Of a stretch of DNA of 64,000 bases, positions 25,053 through 34,339 are shown piece after piece; position 1 is the stretch's first letter, and every line of letters starts with the position of its first letter. A model generated the notes under the pieces. That model was not told the DNA's origin. It saw nothing but the letters and a program-made list of their open reading frames with translations, and ran no database searches. A program made the position numbers and the translations under genes. The DNA lies in the NCBI GenBank assembly GCA_944320775.1, contig CALUIV010000002.1, positions 87,224 through 151,223 of the forward strand. Reading direction: 5' to 3'. The DNA comes from an uncultured Paraprevotella sp. (GTDB lineage Bacteria > Bacteroidota > Bacteroidia > Bacteroidales > Bacteroidaceae).

Positions 25053-26222
25053 TTATTTTGTCCAGCCTGCAGTCCAGTTGTTGGCTGTTTCAACTGCACC
25101 ACGACCGTCGGTTGTTCCTACGAAGCGGTCTGTGAAATTAAATGTCTGGTTCGTGAGATTTCCGGCAGCTACGAACATGTCGTTGCTGTAAATGCCTTCC
25201 TTGCTTGAAAGAGTGCCTGAGATAGCTACGTTGTTCAAAGTTGCCTCACCGTTCTTCAGGGCTGTTTCTGTCTGAGTGGTTTCGGTTCTCAATGCGTTTG
25301 CCTTTCCGGTGATTTGTGCGTCAGACATGATAACTTTTGTTCCGGCACGCAGACGAACACCATAATTTTTCTCGGCATCGTTGTTTCCGATTAGGGTCAG
25401 TTTGCTCAATTTTGGACAAGAAACTGGAGTCGCGTCGTTATTGTTGCCATTGTTGTCTGCTTCGATCAGGCAGTCGCAGCTGGCGCTTTCTTCCTGATAA
25501 GCTACCCAATATGAACCTTCACCTCTCCATCCTTCTGTCCAGTCGAAAGAATCGTCTCCACAGTTAACCGTGATGGCATGGTCGACGTTTACGGTTCCAC
25601 CGAAGAATTCGATACCATCATCCTTACCGTTGCAAATCTGTACGTAAGAAACCTCTGTTCCGTTACCAACACCGTAGAAGGTAATACCGTTTGATTCGGT
25701 GTCTGCACTCAATGTCTGGCCGGTATTTTCCATACGGATGTATTTCAATTTACCTGAGTTGTCATCGTCGACTTCACCGCCATAAATAGCATTACCGATT
25801 TCAGAACGTCCTGTACCACCATCAACGTTGATGCTGGCTTTACCGCAAATGTGAAGGCCGCCCCAAGAACCGGCAGCTTCTTTTTCTGAGGTCATTACGA
25901 TTGGATTTTCTGCTGTACCTACTGCATTAATTTTGGCGCCTTGTTCGATAAGGATGTATGAGATATTGTCGGTATATTTAGCAATGATTTTGACTCCCGG
26001 TTCAATGGTTAGGGTTGCAGGAGCTTTTACTTGAAGTTTTCCGTCAAGATAGTAAGTTACCCCACTTTTCAGAATCATGTCTTCATTAACATCGCCGGTA
26101 ATGACTGTTTCCGGAGCTGGAGGATTTTGTCCTGCATTTTCTTCTTCTGAACATGAAACACATGCAAATGATGCACAGAGAGCCATACTCAATGTAGCAT
26201 ACTTAAAAACATTCTTTTTCAT
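25053..26222 (-). CDS. Beta-helix surface lipoprotein, partner of a TonB-dependent receptor
   Basis: This is a 389-aa lipoprotein. The signal peptide ends FACVSC with Cys near residue 24, followed by SEEENAGQ, an acidic surface-export-like stretch. The mature part has repeated short strands with Gly turns (LTIEPGVKIIAKYTD, AVGTAENPIVMTSE, GSWGGLHICGKASI, GIEFFGGTVNVDHAITVNCGDDSFDW), strongly suggesting a parallel beta-helix. It lies 43 bp after a TonB-dependent receptor gene on the same strand, a receptor-lipoprotein arrangement like SusC/SusD pairs, although it is not SusD-like. The ligand is unknown; metals, haem-like compounds or phosphorylated molecules are all possible. Confidence 0.8.
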   Translation of the reverse strand: MKKNVFKYATLSMALCASFACVSCSEEENAGQNPPAPETVITGDVNEDMILKSGVTYYLDGKLQVKAPATLTIEPGVKIIAKYTDNISYILIEQGAKINAVGTAENPIVMTSEKEAAGSWGGLHICGKASINVDGGTGRSEIGNAIYGGEVDDDNSGKLKYIRMENTGQTLSADTESNGITFYGVGNGTEVSYVQICNGKDDGIEFFGGTVNVDHAITVNCGDDSFDWTEGWRGEGSYWVAYQEESASCDCLIEADNNGNNNDATPVSCPKLSKLTLIGNNDAEKNYGVRLRAGTKVIMSDAQITGKANALRTETTQTETALKNGEATLNNVAISGTLSSKEGIYSNDMFVAAGNLTNQTFNFTDRFVGTTDGRGAVETANNWTAGWTK

Positions 26223-26264
26223 TCTCTTAAAAATTAACTAACAACTTGTTTTTATATATCTGTT

Positions 26265-28979
26265 TTAAAATTTATAGTTGAGACCAAAGTCGAAGGAAAT
26301 ACCTTCTTTGTAGCGTTCTACTTCTACTGTTTTGTTGGCTTCCGGCAGTTCCTGAGTCATGACAATGTCAGAGTTTGTCAGGTTCTTTACCTGAATCTTT
26401 GCACTGAGCTTTTTATTGAACTGATAGCCAATGTTCAGATTTAAGGTGTTGATCGCTTCCTGTACGACATCGCCCTGCTGTGCGATTCCAACGGCTTGGA
26501 TACGTTCCCCCTGAAGATTGTAAAGTAGTGCCAGTGTCAATTTGCGATCTTTCTTGAAGGTTGGAGTGTAACTAATATCTGCATTGACCAAATATGGAGA
26601 AGCACCTTGCAACTGGCGTTCGGTATTGGTGTAGACGCCACCTTCTGGTAGTTGTACGTTTGTGTACATGTATGATGCATTGATCGAAGCGTTCAGGTTC
26701 TTGATGATGTTCTTTTTGATTTCCAATTCTATACCGGCCGCAAGTCCGTCATCTGCATTCTGGAAAGAATATTCGCGAGCACCACCGGAAGTCCATTGAG
26801 TTCTTTCAATCGGTGTTTCCAGATATTTGTAGTAGCCGGTAACGGCAATCATATCCGTACCATTGTTGCCGAACCATTCGTAGCGTAGATCCACATTGTA
26901 GTTGTATCCGTTGTTCAAATTGGCGTTACCGCGAAGATTGGCCGAACCATAAGATTCCTGATAACGGAATGGAGCCATTTCGATGAATGACGGACGGGTT
27001 ACGGTACGAGATGCTGCCAGTCGGAGACTGTTTTTCTTGTTCATCTCATATTTGATGTTCAGTGCCGGGAAGAAATCGTTTGTATTCAGTTCGCGTTTCT
27101 TCTGCTGGCTGCTACCATCTTCGTAATAATAAACCCATTGTGAACTGCTTTCCATACGGACGCCGGCATTCAACAACAGTTTATCTGCCCATGTTACGTT
27201 AGCGTCAAGAAAACCGGCATAGATGATGTTACCTGCCTGATAACTGTTGCTTGGAACTTTATTACGGGATATAGTAATATTACCTTTCTGTACTTCATCA
27301 AAATTAAGGAAGGCGTCCGTATTATAAATGTTGTCGTGTTCAAACGGACCGTAGAGACTATTTAGCTTTTCCAGATCATAATAGTAACTGATACTTGAGA
27401 AATCTCTGCTTTTATTCTTATATGAGAATCCTGCTTGTAGTTTATCCTTGTCGTTGAAATGGTATGCCGCTTTCAGATCACCAACCCATTCGTTTTCGTT
27501 CAGATTGCCGAAATAGCGCATGGTTTCCTGCTGGTTCAAGGTAAACAGTTTGTATTTACCGTCTTGAGTGCGTTGGAACATCACCTGACGGCGGTCTGGT
27601 TCATTACTTGAAGAACGGTTGTACGATCCTCCCCAGTCTGTACGCCATTTGCTGCCAAATTCGTGATGACCGTGCAACTGATAGTTTTGTAACATATAAA
27701 TATGGGTGGTCTGATGGCTTCCGGAGAGAACGTGTTCTTCTTCATCCACACCGTTCCGGTCCATGTAGGTATCTGATACATTTCGGGCATAAAAGAATGT
27801 ACCACCGATACGGTCAGCTTTTTTAAACTGATATCCCAGGTTCATGAGTCCTGTCAGTTTATTGTCCTGACTGTATTTATTGTAATAATATTCACTTTTC
27901 TGGTTTCCGGTAGCTTCAAAGGTCTTGACGAAGGCATCATGAACCGTGTTGAATCCTGTGCTGACACCCATGGACGTGAGCAGACTAAGTGTCCCTCTGT
28001 TCAGTTCAAAGTTTTTGCCGAGTCCGAAACTTCCGTCGATATTCGGCAACGTCATATACTTTTTGGTTTGAAAGCTGGTTTCGAAAAGATTGTTTTTCCG
28101 GGCGTAGTTGTCAAAGTCAATCAGACTCATGTTGGCAGCTTTCTGATCCATTCCCGGTGTGGTAAACAGCGTTCCGGAACGGTCCATCTGATAGCGTTCC
28201 TGAAATGTGGTCTGACTGTTACCGCCAGTACCAATAGACAGACTGAAAAAGTCTTCTGTTGCATGTTCTTTGGTTCCTATATCCACGTGGGCTCCGGAAT
28301 AGTCAGCAAAGGTTGTTGCGCTGTATACTTTGCTGACCGTGATGTTCTGCACGGTTGACGAAGGAAATATATCCAGCGGAATTAACTTGTTATCGGGGTT
28401 TGGAGAGGCAATAGGCATACCATTAAGAGTGGTAATGCTATAACGGTCGCCCAAACCACGTACAATTAATTGTCCGGCTTCAGCAACGGAGATGCCCGTG
28501 ATACGTTTTACACCTTCTTGTACATTAGATAATCCTTTTATACTCATTTCTCCTGCTCCCAGGTTTTCTATTGCTATTGAAGCCTGTTTGCGTTCGGCAA
28601 GCAACACACGTTCCAATTCCAGATTTTTACGGGCGGTTACAGTTACTTCGTTCAGTTCTTTGTTGTCTGGTTTCATGTCTACTGTGACGGAAACTTCACC
28701 CTTATTCGGAACAGAAACAGTTATGGTTTGTGTATGAAAGGATATATAAGAAATTTGTAAAGTGTATTCTCCTTTTTTTAGTCCTTTCAGAACAAAGTTA
28801 CCGTCTAAATCTGCTGTTGTTCCTTTGTTGGTCCCAACAACTCGGATGGCAGCTCCCATTAAAGGTTCGTTAAGTTCAGAATCCATGATTTTTCCTTTAA
28901 TATCGCCGGCAACAGCATTTTGTGTTGCTGCAATTAGGAGCATTGTTGCCCAAAGTTTTCTTTTTCTACTTTCCGTCAT
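26265..28979 (-). CDS. TonB-dependent outer-membrane receptor
   Basis: This 904-aa receptor has a signal peptide (MTESRKRKLWATMLLIAATQNAVAG), then a CarboxypepD_reg-like domain (IKGKIMDSELNEPLMGAAIRV, about 27-110). The plug follows, with NEVTVTARKNLELERVLLAERK, ITGISVAEAGQLIVRGLGDRY and TLNGMPIASPNPDNKLIPLD (about 115-250), then a long 22-strand-type barrel ending YKEGISFDFGLNYKF with a terminal Phe. The start at 28979 was chosen because the signal peptide begins there; the frame is open 57 codons further upstream without meaning. It is the first gene of a pair with the beta-helix lipoprotein. A TACTTTTG -7-like box lies at 29015-29008. Confidence 0.93.
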   Translation of the reverse strand: MTESRKRKLWATMLLIAATQNAVAGDIKGKIMDSELNEPLMGAAIRVVGTNKGTTADLDGNFVLKGLKKGEYTLQISYISFHTQTITVSVPNKGEVSVTVDMKPDNKELNEVTVTARKNLELERVLLAERKQASIAIENLGAGEMSIKGLSNVQEGVKRITGISVAEAGQLIVRGLGDRYSITTLNGMPIASPNPDNKLIPLDIFPSSTVQNITVSKVYSATTFADYSGAHVDIGTKEHATEDFFSLSIGTGGNSQTTFQERYQMDRSGTLFTTPGMDQKAANMSLIDFDNYARKNNLFETSFQTKKYMTLPNIDGSFGLGKNFELNRGTLSLLTSMGVSTGFNTVHDAFVKTFEATGNQKSEYYYNKYSQDNKLTGLMNLGYQFKKADRIGGTFFYARNVSDTYMDRNGVDEEEHVLSGSHQTTHIYMLQNYQLHGHHEFGSKWRTDWGGSYNRSSSNEPDRRQVMFQRTQDGKYKLFTLNQQETMRYFGNLNENEWVGDLKAAYHFNDKDKLQAGFSYKNKSRDFSSISYYYDLEKLNSLYGPFEHDNIYNTDAFLNFDEVQKGNITISRNKVPSNSYQAGNIIYAGFLDANVTWADKLLLNAGVRMESSSQWVYYYEDGSSQQKKRELNTNDFFPALNIKYEMNKKNSLRLAASRTVTRPSFIEMAPFRYQESYGSANLRGNANLNNGYNYNVDLRYEWFGNNGTDMIAVTGYYKYLETPIERTQWTSGGAREYSFQNADDGLAAGIELEIKKNIIKNLNASINASYMYTNVQLPEGGVYTNTERQLQGASPYLVNADISYTPTFKKDRKLTLALLYNLQGERIQAVGIAQQGDVVQEAINTLNLNIGYQFNKKLSAKIQVKNLTNSDIVMTQELPEANKTVEVERYKEGISFDFGLNYKF

Positions 28980-29418
28980 AAATTGGTTTCCTGAATGTTT
29001 TCGATGGCAAAAGTAGAACTGGAAAATTACAAAAATTTTAAGAACTGAATAATTTTTAATGACGCGGGCTTGTAGACCATAATTTGCGTTTTGAATATTC
29101 TCGATTGTCTTTTGTTTGTAATTGTGTTGAAATATTAGTTCTTGTTTCAAGAACGTATTAGAAATTGGCCAAGTATTTAATCAGTATATCAATGCCTGAA
29201 TTGACCACTGTAAAAGTGGTCGCAGTTAGATTCCCTGTTTGCTTTTTTGGGGGAACAGAAAAGAAAATGTACATCGATGTATTTTATAATATTCTCATTT
29301 ATAATTAGTTGCTTCTTGCATTTGTACATGAGATTTTTCTATTTCTATGCTGTGATCAATCTATCTTTGCTCCTTGAAAGTTAACCCTTTACGATTAATG
29401 ATTAACTAATGAATAATT
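28980..29418. other. Divergent intergenic region with an inverted repeat
   Basis: This 439-bp region separates the reverse-strand receptor from a forward lipoprotein gene. It contains a 7-bp inverted repeat (GACCACT at 29203-29209, AGTGGTC at 29215-29221) without a T-tract, which could be a regulator site, and TATCTTTG at 29362-29369 as a -7 box for the forward gene. No gene is seen. Confidence 0.6.
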
Positions 29419-29802
29419 ATGAAGAAATTTTTTCTTTTGGTATTTGTCGTGCTGTCTACAAGTTCATGTATGACTCTTTTTACTAAAACAAACCAGTCGG
29501 TCACTTTAATGGGAGCGGAGGGCATCACGATATATGACGCCCAAAACAATGTTAAAATTGGAAAAATAGAAGACGAAGGTAGTGTTATATTAGATATCAA
29601 GAAAAATCTGTCTGATAAGACATTGATAGCTAAAAAAGAAGGATATCAGAATACACCGATAATATTACCCTCGGTTTTTAATCCTAAGGCTTTGTGGAAT
29701 ATTCTTTTTTGGCCGGGTTTTCTGATAGATTTGGGTACGGGGAAAATAAATAAATATGAACCGGCGATTTATCAAATAGAGATGAGACGACAGGAGGAAT
29801 AG
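29419..29802 (+). CDS. Small lipoprotein of unknown function
   Basis: This 127-aa protein has a signal peptide ending STSSC with the lipidated Cys near residue 17. The mature part has alternating strands (SVTLMGAEGITIYD, VKIGKIEDEGSVILDI), resembling a PEGA-like beta fold, then a hydrophobic, Trp-rich stretch (ALWNILFWPGFLIDLGTGKINKY) of the kind found in small envelope lipoproteins with that FWPGF motif. It heads a run of three small envelope genes. Confidence 0.75.
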   Translation: MKKFFLLVFVVLSTSSCMTLFTKTNQSVTLMGAEGITIYDAQNNVKIGKIEDEGSVILDIKKNLSDKTLIAKKEGYQNTPIILPSVFNPKALWNILFWPGFLIDLGTGKINKYEPAIYQIEMRRQEE

Positions 29803-29832
29803 CTGATGAAATGAAATTTGAGTAAATGTAAT

Positions 29833-30534
29833 ATGAAAAAATCTTTTTTATTTTTATTCTTGTTCGGGTACTTGTCTATGACAGGTTTTGCTCAGACCGT
29901 TCAAAAAGATTGGTGCGTTAAATCTTTTGAAGTGGGTTTGAATGGGATGTTCAATAATCATTGTATTTGGGAATTGGAACCGGAGTTTTTTTATAATCCT
30001 GTTAAATGGATCGGAATTGGAGCCGGAATAGCTTATTCCGGAATGATCGGGTCGGAAAATTATGGCGGTATTTCTGCAGATGGGGCATTCCGCTGGTTCT
30101 TGTCGGATAAACAGGTGACTTATGCTTTCAGTTTTCGTCCTAAAATACAATGGAATTCTCCACATTTTTATTTGGATCGGAAAAAGGAATATGCGCTGTC
30201 GGTGTCGGTTTGTCCCGGTCTGATCATTCCGATTCCGGTAAATCCATTCTATTCGGTCGATTATATACCCAATACGGATCACTTAACGGGAATGGTTTCG
30301 CCGGTACGTGTTGAATCTGTTCGGGGAAGCCAGGCCCGTCCGGTTTATTATTCCTGCGGCATTTGGATTAATTATCATGATGATGACCGTTTGAAAATAT
30401 CAGCCGGTTATTTGTTTTCTGATTTTGATTATTATGGCGGCTTACGTCAGGTGCGTGTGGAGGGAAAATTATTGGATTTAAAGAAAAAAAGGATGATGCA
30501 CGCATTCACGGCACGTATTTCTTATGCGTTTTAG
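29833..30534 (+). CDS. Probable outer-membrane beta-barrel protein
   Basis: The 233-aa protein has a signal peptide (MKKSFLFLFLFGYLSMTGFAQ). The mature region is built from alternating strands rich in Tyr, Trp and Phe (WIGIGAGIAYSGMIG, YGGISADGAFRWFL, YAFSFRPKIQWNSP) and ends SYAF, the terminal aromatic typical of barrels. It resembles porin-family or OmpA-like small barrels without a C-terminal peptidoglycan domain. The start at 29833 is set by the signal peptide. Confidence 0.75.
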   Translation: MKKSFLFLFLFGYLSMTGFAQTVQKDWCVKSFEVGLNGMFNNHCIWELEPEFFYNPVKWIGIGAGIAYSGMIGSENYGGISADGAFRWFLSDKQVTYAFSFRPKIQWNSPHFYLDRKKEYALSVSVCPGLIIPIPVNPFYSVDYIPNTDHLTGMVSPVRVESVRGSQARPVYYSCGIWINYHDDDRLKISAGYLFSDFDYYGGLRQVRVEGKLLDLKKKRMMHAFTARISYAF

Positions 30535-30619
30535 TATGGACTAAAGCAGTCTGATATAGAATTTTGTAGAACATTATAAATATCAACGATTTAATTATTT
30601 ATTTGAAAATAGGATATCT

Positions 30620-30952
30620 ATGAAACAGTTATTGAAAATTTTCTTTCTTGTGATTTTAACTTGTTATGCCTGTTCAAAAGATACTCCATCTGTCAATCGG
30701 GTACGCGTTGAAGTAGTGGCTAATTCTGATGAACCAGTCAGAATTTACGGAACAAATTCAGGTAGTGAAAATGGAATTATTATCCGGAAACACTATGATA
30801 CCTCTTTTGTTACAGATGCTGTAGTGTTTTCTATTGATGCCCGTTGTAAAGATGAAAATGCATTGATTCGTATTAAAGTTTGGGTGAACGGTCGGCTTAA
30901 AGTGCAGAAGGATGGTAACAAATACGTGACGACTGGAGATATTTGGTCCTAG
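30620..30952 (+). CDS. Small lipoprotein of unknown function
   Basis: The 110-aa protein has a signal peptide ending TCYAC, with Cys near residue 18, followed by SKDTPSVNRVRVEV. The rest is beta-rich (VVFSIDARCKDENALIRIKVWVNG) and soluble. No family is recognised. It is the third of a set of small envelope genes, 85 bp after the barrel gene. Confidence 0.65.
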   Translation: MKQLLKIFFLVILTCYACSKDTPSVNRVRVEVVANSDEPVRIYGTNSGSENGIIIRKHYDTSFVTDAVVFSIDARCKDENALIRIKVWVNGRLKVQKDGNKYVTTGDIWS

Positions 30953-31029
30953 GAGAAATGTGAATATTGAGTTAAGATGACTTTTACTGGTACTGATGTT
31001 TTTTCTACCAGTTTAGGGAACTTAACAAA

Positions 31030-31075
31030 AATAATCCCCACCGCTGAAATTCATTCAGCGGTGGGGATTATTTTT
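31030..31075. terminator. Strong terminator between the lipoprotein gene and ssrA
   Basis: A 19- to 20-bp near-perfect stem (31030-31048 with 31054-31073) and a T-run on the forward strand; A-rich sequence on the other side makes it usable by the reverse tmRNA gene. Confidence 0.9.
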
Positions 31076-31076
31076 G

Positions 31077-31472
31077 TGGAGCTGGAGGGAATCGAACCCT
31101 CGTCCAAACAGGGAAACCACATGCTTTCTACACGCTTATCCCAGCCTTCGGTTTTCGTGCGCAGGCAAGACCTGGGCCACCCACATGCGCCTTATCCTCT
31201 TAAACTTCATTCCCGATGCGAGGCTACCGGAAACTATCCCCGATTTAGCTGCACCACTGAATCAGAATGCTTCGGAGCAACAGCTTCTGAGTGATGTCTC
31301 GTTTCAGCACCTGGTGCCGAAATAAAGGTAATCTACTGTGCTTCGATTACGCAGCGAGAGCGTAGTTATTTTCGCCAGATAAATTCTTGGTAACTGAGAT
31401 TATAGAGGAAATCACCGACCCTCTGCGTGCTTACATGCCATCCCATCCTGCTGTCAAATCCATGTCAACCCC
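31077..31472 (-). ncRNA. ssrA: tmRNA (transfer-messenger RNA)
   Basis: This rescues stalled ribosomes. The 5' end GGGGTTGACATGGATTTGAC (reverse strand from 31472) pairs with the 3' end CAGCTCC (31084-31078) to make the acceptor stem, and GGTTCGATTCCC forms the T-arm. The 3' CCA is not encoded. The tag frame (31376-31347, reverse strand) reads GENNYALAA followed by TAA, with GGC as resume codon; this is the tag known from Bacteroidales. A canonical promoter stands just upstream. Confidence 0.96.
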
Positions 31473-31501
31473 AGATGAAAGGCATTTATCAAATATGGTT
31501 A

Positions 31502-31532
31502 CAAAGATATGAAAAATAATGGAGATGGCAAA
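31502..31532 (-). promoter_or_regulatory. ssrA promoter
   Basis: Reverse strand: TTTG (31532-31529), a 19-bp spacer and TATCTTTG (31509-31502). Confidence 0.65.
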
Positions 31533-31746
31533 AAGCTGTTGAAAAAAAATAATAAATAGGTGTATATCCTACTAATTGACGGCCATTTTTTGCTCATAAA
31601 TAAAAATAGTATTTATTTTGCAATAAATTTGGCAGATAGTAGTTTCTAATATGGTGTTTATCCATTTGTTGGCTAGACCGTTTTTAGGTTTTAAGACAGA
31701 TATTTTATCGGAACGATAGTTGGATAAATAGAAAAAACAAGAAAAC

Positions 31747-34272
31747 ATGATAAAAAAACTAATCATTGGAGTATTTCTCCTGATGACTTGTGTGCAGATA
31801 ACTTTTGCACAAAGTACAATGACGGATGAGCAAGTAATGCAGTATGTGCTTTCCGAAACTCAAAAAGGAACTTCACAAACAGAAATTGTTACGAAATTGA
31901 TGTCGCAAGGAGTTTCGTTGGAACAGATTCAGCGCCTTCGGACAAAGTATACGAAAGAAACGGACGGTTCAGTTCTAGGTGCCCAAGATTTGACAGGAGT
32001 GTCTCGTCTACGTCAGAATAATGGATCTGGAGTAAAACAGGAGGGGACCGGTTTTATGAAAAAAGGAAATGGATTAGCTGAACCAGATGTGAATTCCATG
32101 TCGGCATTACAACGTCAACAATATATACAACAGCAACAAAGTCTTTATTTGAATGGGTTGGGATTTGTATTGCCAGATTCGATGTCGATGTTTAATATGT
32201 ATAATTATGATGGTTATCGGCAAATCGAGTCACCAGAACATTCGAAAAGAATTTTTGGTCACGATATCTTTTCCCAGACAATGTTGACTTTTGAACCGGA
32301 AATGAATATTCCAGCTCCAGCAGATTATTTGTTGGGAGCAGGAGATTTGGTTTTTATTGATGTAACGGGAGCTTCCCAATTTTCCTTTAACGGCGAAATT
32401 TCACCAGAGGGATTTGTACATGTAGAGGGGTTTGGTCCGGTAAAAGTCGGAGGATTGACCATAGCACAGGCAAATAGTCAGCTGCGTAAGACTTTGGGCC
32501 GTTTCTTTAAAGAATCTGAGATTGTACTTACTGTTGGTCAGACAAAAACAATCACGGTTAATGTCATGGGTGAAGTGATGCATCCGGGAACATATACGCT
32601 TTCAGCTTTTGCTACTGTTTTTCATGCATTATATATGGCAGGAGGAGCAAATGATATCGGAACTTTGCGTGCCATTAAAGTCTATCGTGATAATCGGTTG
32701 ATTTCGACAATTGATTTATATGATTTTATTTTAAATGGAAAATTGGCAGGAAATGTGCGGCTGGCTTCTAATGATGTTATTGTAGTCGGGCCATATGAGT
32801 CTTTGGTACAGATATCAGGAAAAGTAAAGCGTCCGATGTATTATGAAATGCGTCCTACTGAAAGTGTTGCTACCCTTTTGGCCTATAGTGGTGGCTTTAC
32901 AGGGGATGCTTATCGGGATCATATACGGTTGATTCGTAAGAATTCCGGTCAAAAGGAAGTATTCAGTATAAATGAATTTGAGGCAGAAACTTTTCGGGTT
33001 GCCGATGGTGATTCCTTGTTTGTAGATTCGGTCTTAGATCGTTATGCCAATATGGTTGAAATTAAAGGGGCTGTTTTCCGACCAGGTATGTATCAGGTAG
33101 GAAATCAGATTACTACGGTTCGTCAATTGGTTGAGCAGGCCGGGGGATTGACTGAAGATGCTTTTCTTGCACGTGCAGTTATGCACCGTCGTAAAAAAGA
33201 CCGTTCGCTTGAAGTGCTTCCTATTGCTTTGGGACAAGTAATGAATCATGAGCTTCCGGATATTACGTTGCGTAATGAAGATGTCTTATATATACCTAGT
33301 TTGAAAGATATACAAGATGAGAAAAAACTTTCTATATATGGTGAAGTTTACTATCCTGGTGTTTATCATTTTGCAGATAATACAACTGTAGAAGATTTGA
33401 TCTTACAGGCTGGCGGGTTGAAAGATGCCGCTTCATTGGTTAAGGTTGATGTATCGCGACGTTTGCGTAATGCTAAAGCAGAAGAGACTTCTTCTGTTAT
33501 CGCAGAAATATTTTCATTTGCTTTGAAGGATGGTTTTGTTGTTGAAGGAACTCCTGGATTTGTCCTGCAACCATTTGACGAAGTATTTGTACGTAAGAGT
33601 CCGGGTTATGTTGAGCAAAATCATGTGACGATTGAAGGTGAAGTGGCATTTGAAGGCATTTATACTCTGTCAAATAAAGGGCAGCGTTTGAGTGATTTGT
33701 TGGAAATGGCTGGCGGATTGACTCAGGAGGCATATCCCAAAGGTGCACGATTGATCCGGACATTGACTGATGCTGAACGTCTGAAACAACAGTCAATGAA
33801 AAAATTTATTGTATCCAAAGATTCTGCTGAACTTCGAAAATTTGATTTGAATCAGGTTCGTTATGTTGGTATTAATTTGGATAAGGCCATTGAGCATAAA
33901 GGAAGTGATGAATGGGATCTGGTCTTGCAGGATGGTGATAAATTGATTATTCCGCAATATACGAATACGGTAACCATCAATGGTGAAGTACTTTATCCGA
34001 ATACAGTAGCTTATATGCCTGGACAAGGATTGGATTATTACATTAATCAAGCTGGAGGATTCAGCGTGAAAGCTCGTAGAAAAAAAGTTTTTGCAGTTAA
34101 TTTAAACGGAACTGTTACCCGAGTTCGTAGAAGTAAGGATATTCAACCGGGTTGTGAGATTGTCGTTCCGACAAAAGAGGAGCGTAAACGGGCAGTATCG
34201 TTAACTGAAATATTAAGTATTGGTACCACGGCAGCCGCTTTAGGTACAATGATTTCAACTTTAGTCAAATAA
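31747..34272 (+). CDS. SLBB-domain polysaccharide export protein (Wza-like)
   Basis: This outer-membrane or periplasmic export component has 841 aa. It has a signal peptide (MIKKLIIGVFLLMTCVQITFAQ) and no lipobox. A Gln-rich helical segment follows, then the poly_export domain (PAPADYLLGAGDLVFIDVTG, EISPEGFVHVEGFGPVKVGG, about 195-280). At least five to six SLBB repeats follow, each with a GE(V)-x-(F/Y)PG-x-Y core (MGEVMHPGTYTL, GAVFRPGMYQV, GEVYYPGVYHF, GEVAFEGIYTL, GEVLYPNTVAYM). A C-terminal segment is mildly hydrophobic. It is twice the length of E. coli Wza, as is usual in Bacteroidota. It opens the exopolysaccharide cluster, 68 bp before the Wzz-like gene. Confidence 0.92.
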   Translation: MIKKLIIGVFLLMTCVQITFAQSTMTDEQVMQYVLSETQKGTSQTEIVTKLMSQGVSLEQIQRLRTKYTKETDGSVLGAQDLTGVSRLRQNNGSGVKQEGTGFMKKGNGLAEPDVNSMSALQRQQYIQQQQSLYLNGLGFVLPDSMSMFNMYNYDGYRQIESPEHSKRIFGHDIFSQTMLTFEPEMNIPAPADYLLGAGDLVFIDVTGASQFSFNGEISPEGFVHVEGFGPVKVGGLTIAQANSQLRKTLGRFFKESEIVLTVGQTKTITVNVMGEVMHPGTYTLSAFATVFHALYMAGGANDIGTLRAIKVYRDNRLISTIDLYDFILNGKLAGNVRLASNDVIVVGPYESLVQISGKVKRPMYYEMRPTESVATLLAYSGGFTGDAYRDHIRLIRKNSGQKEVFSINEFEAETFRVADGDSLFVDSVLDRYANMVEIKGAVFRPGMYQVGNQITTVRQLVEQAGGLTEDAFLARAVMHRRKKDRSLEVLPIALGQVMNHELPDITLRNEDVLYIPSLKDIQDEKKLSIYGEVYYPGVYHFADNTTVEDLILQAGGLKDAASLVKVDVSRRLRNAKAEETSSVIAEIFSFALKDGFVVEGTPGFVLQPFDEVFVRKSPGYVEQNHVTIEGEVAFEGIYTLSNKGQRLSDLLEMAGGLTQEAYPKGARLIRTLTDAERLKQQSMKKFIVSKDSAELRKFDLNQVRYVGINLDKAIEHKGSDEWDLVLQDGDKLIIPQYTNTVTINGEVLYPNTVAYMPGQGLDYYINQAGGFSVKARRKKVFAVNLNGTVTRVRRSKDIQPGCEIVVPTKEERKRAVSLTEILSIGTTAAALGTMISTLVK

Positions 34273-34339
34273 GTAGAAGGGAATCAGAGAGAAGAAAAAT
34301 TTATATCAGATAAATTTGTCCAAAAACGAATAGAAAAAT

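Noticed and set aside
31078-31110. tRNA-like sequence with a T-arm at the right of the terminator
   Set aside because: It is the tRNA-like 3' domain of tmRNA, not a separate tRNA gene.
30977-31325. Two forward frames of 83-105 codons (one starting MWSWRESNP)
   Set aside because: They overlap the tmRNA gene and its terminator on the opposite strand.
31624-31631. TAAATTTG box as promoter of the exopolysaccharide cluster
   Set aside because: No TTTG lies at 19-21 bp upstream (nearest leaves a 31-bp spacer), so the promoter is not supported.
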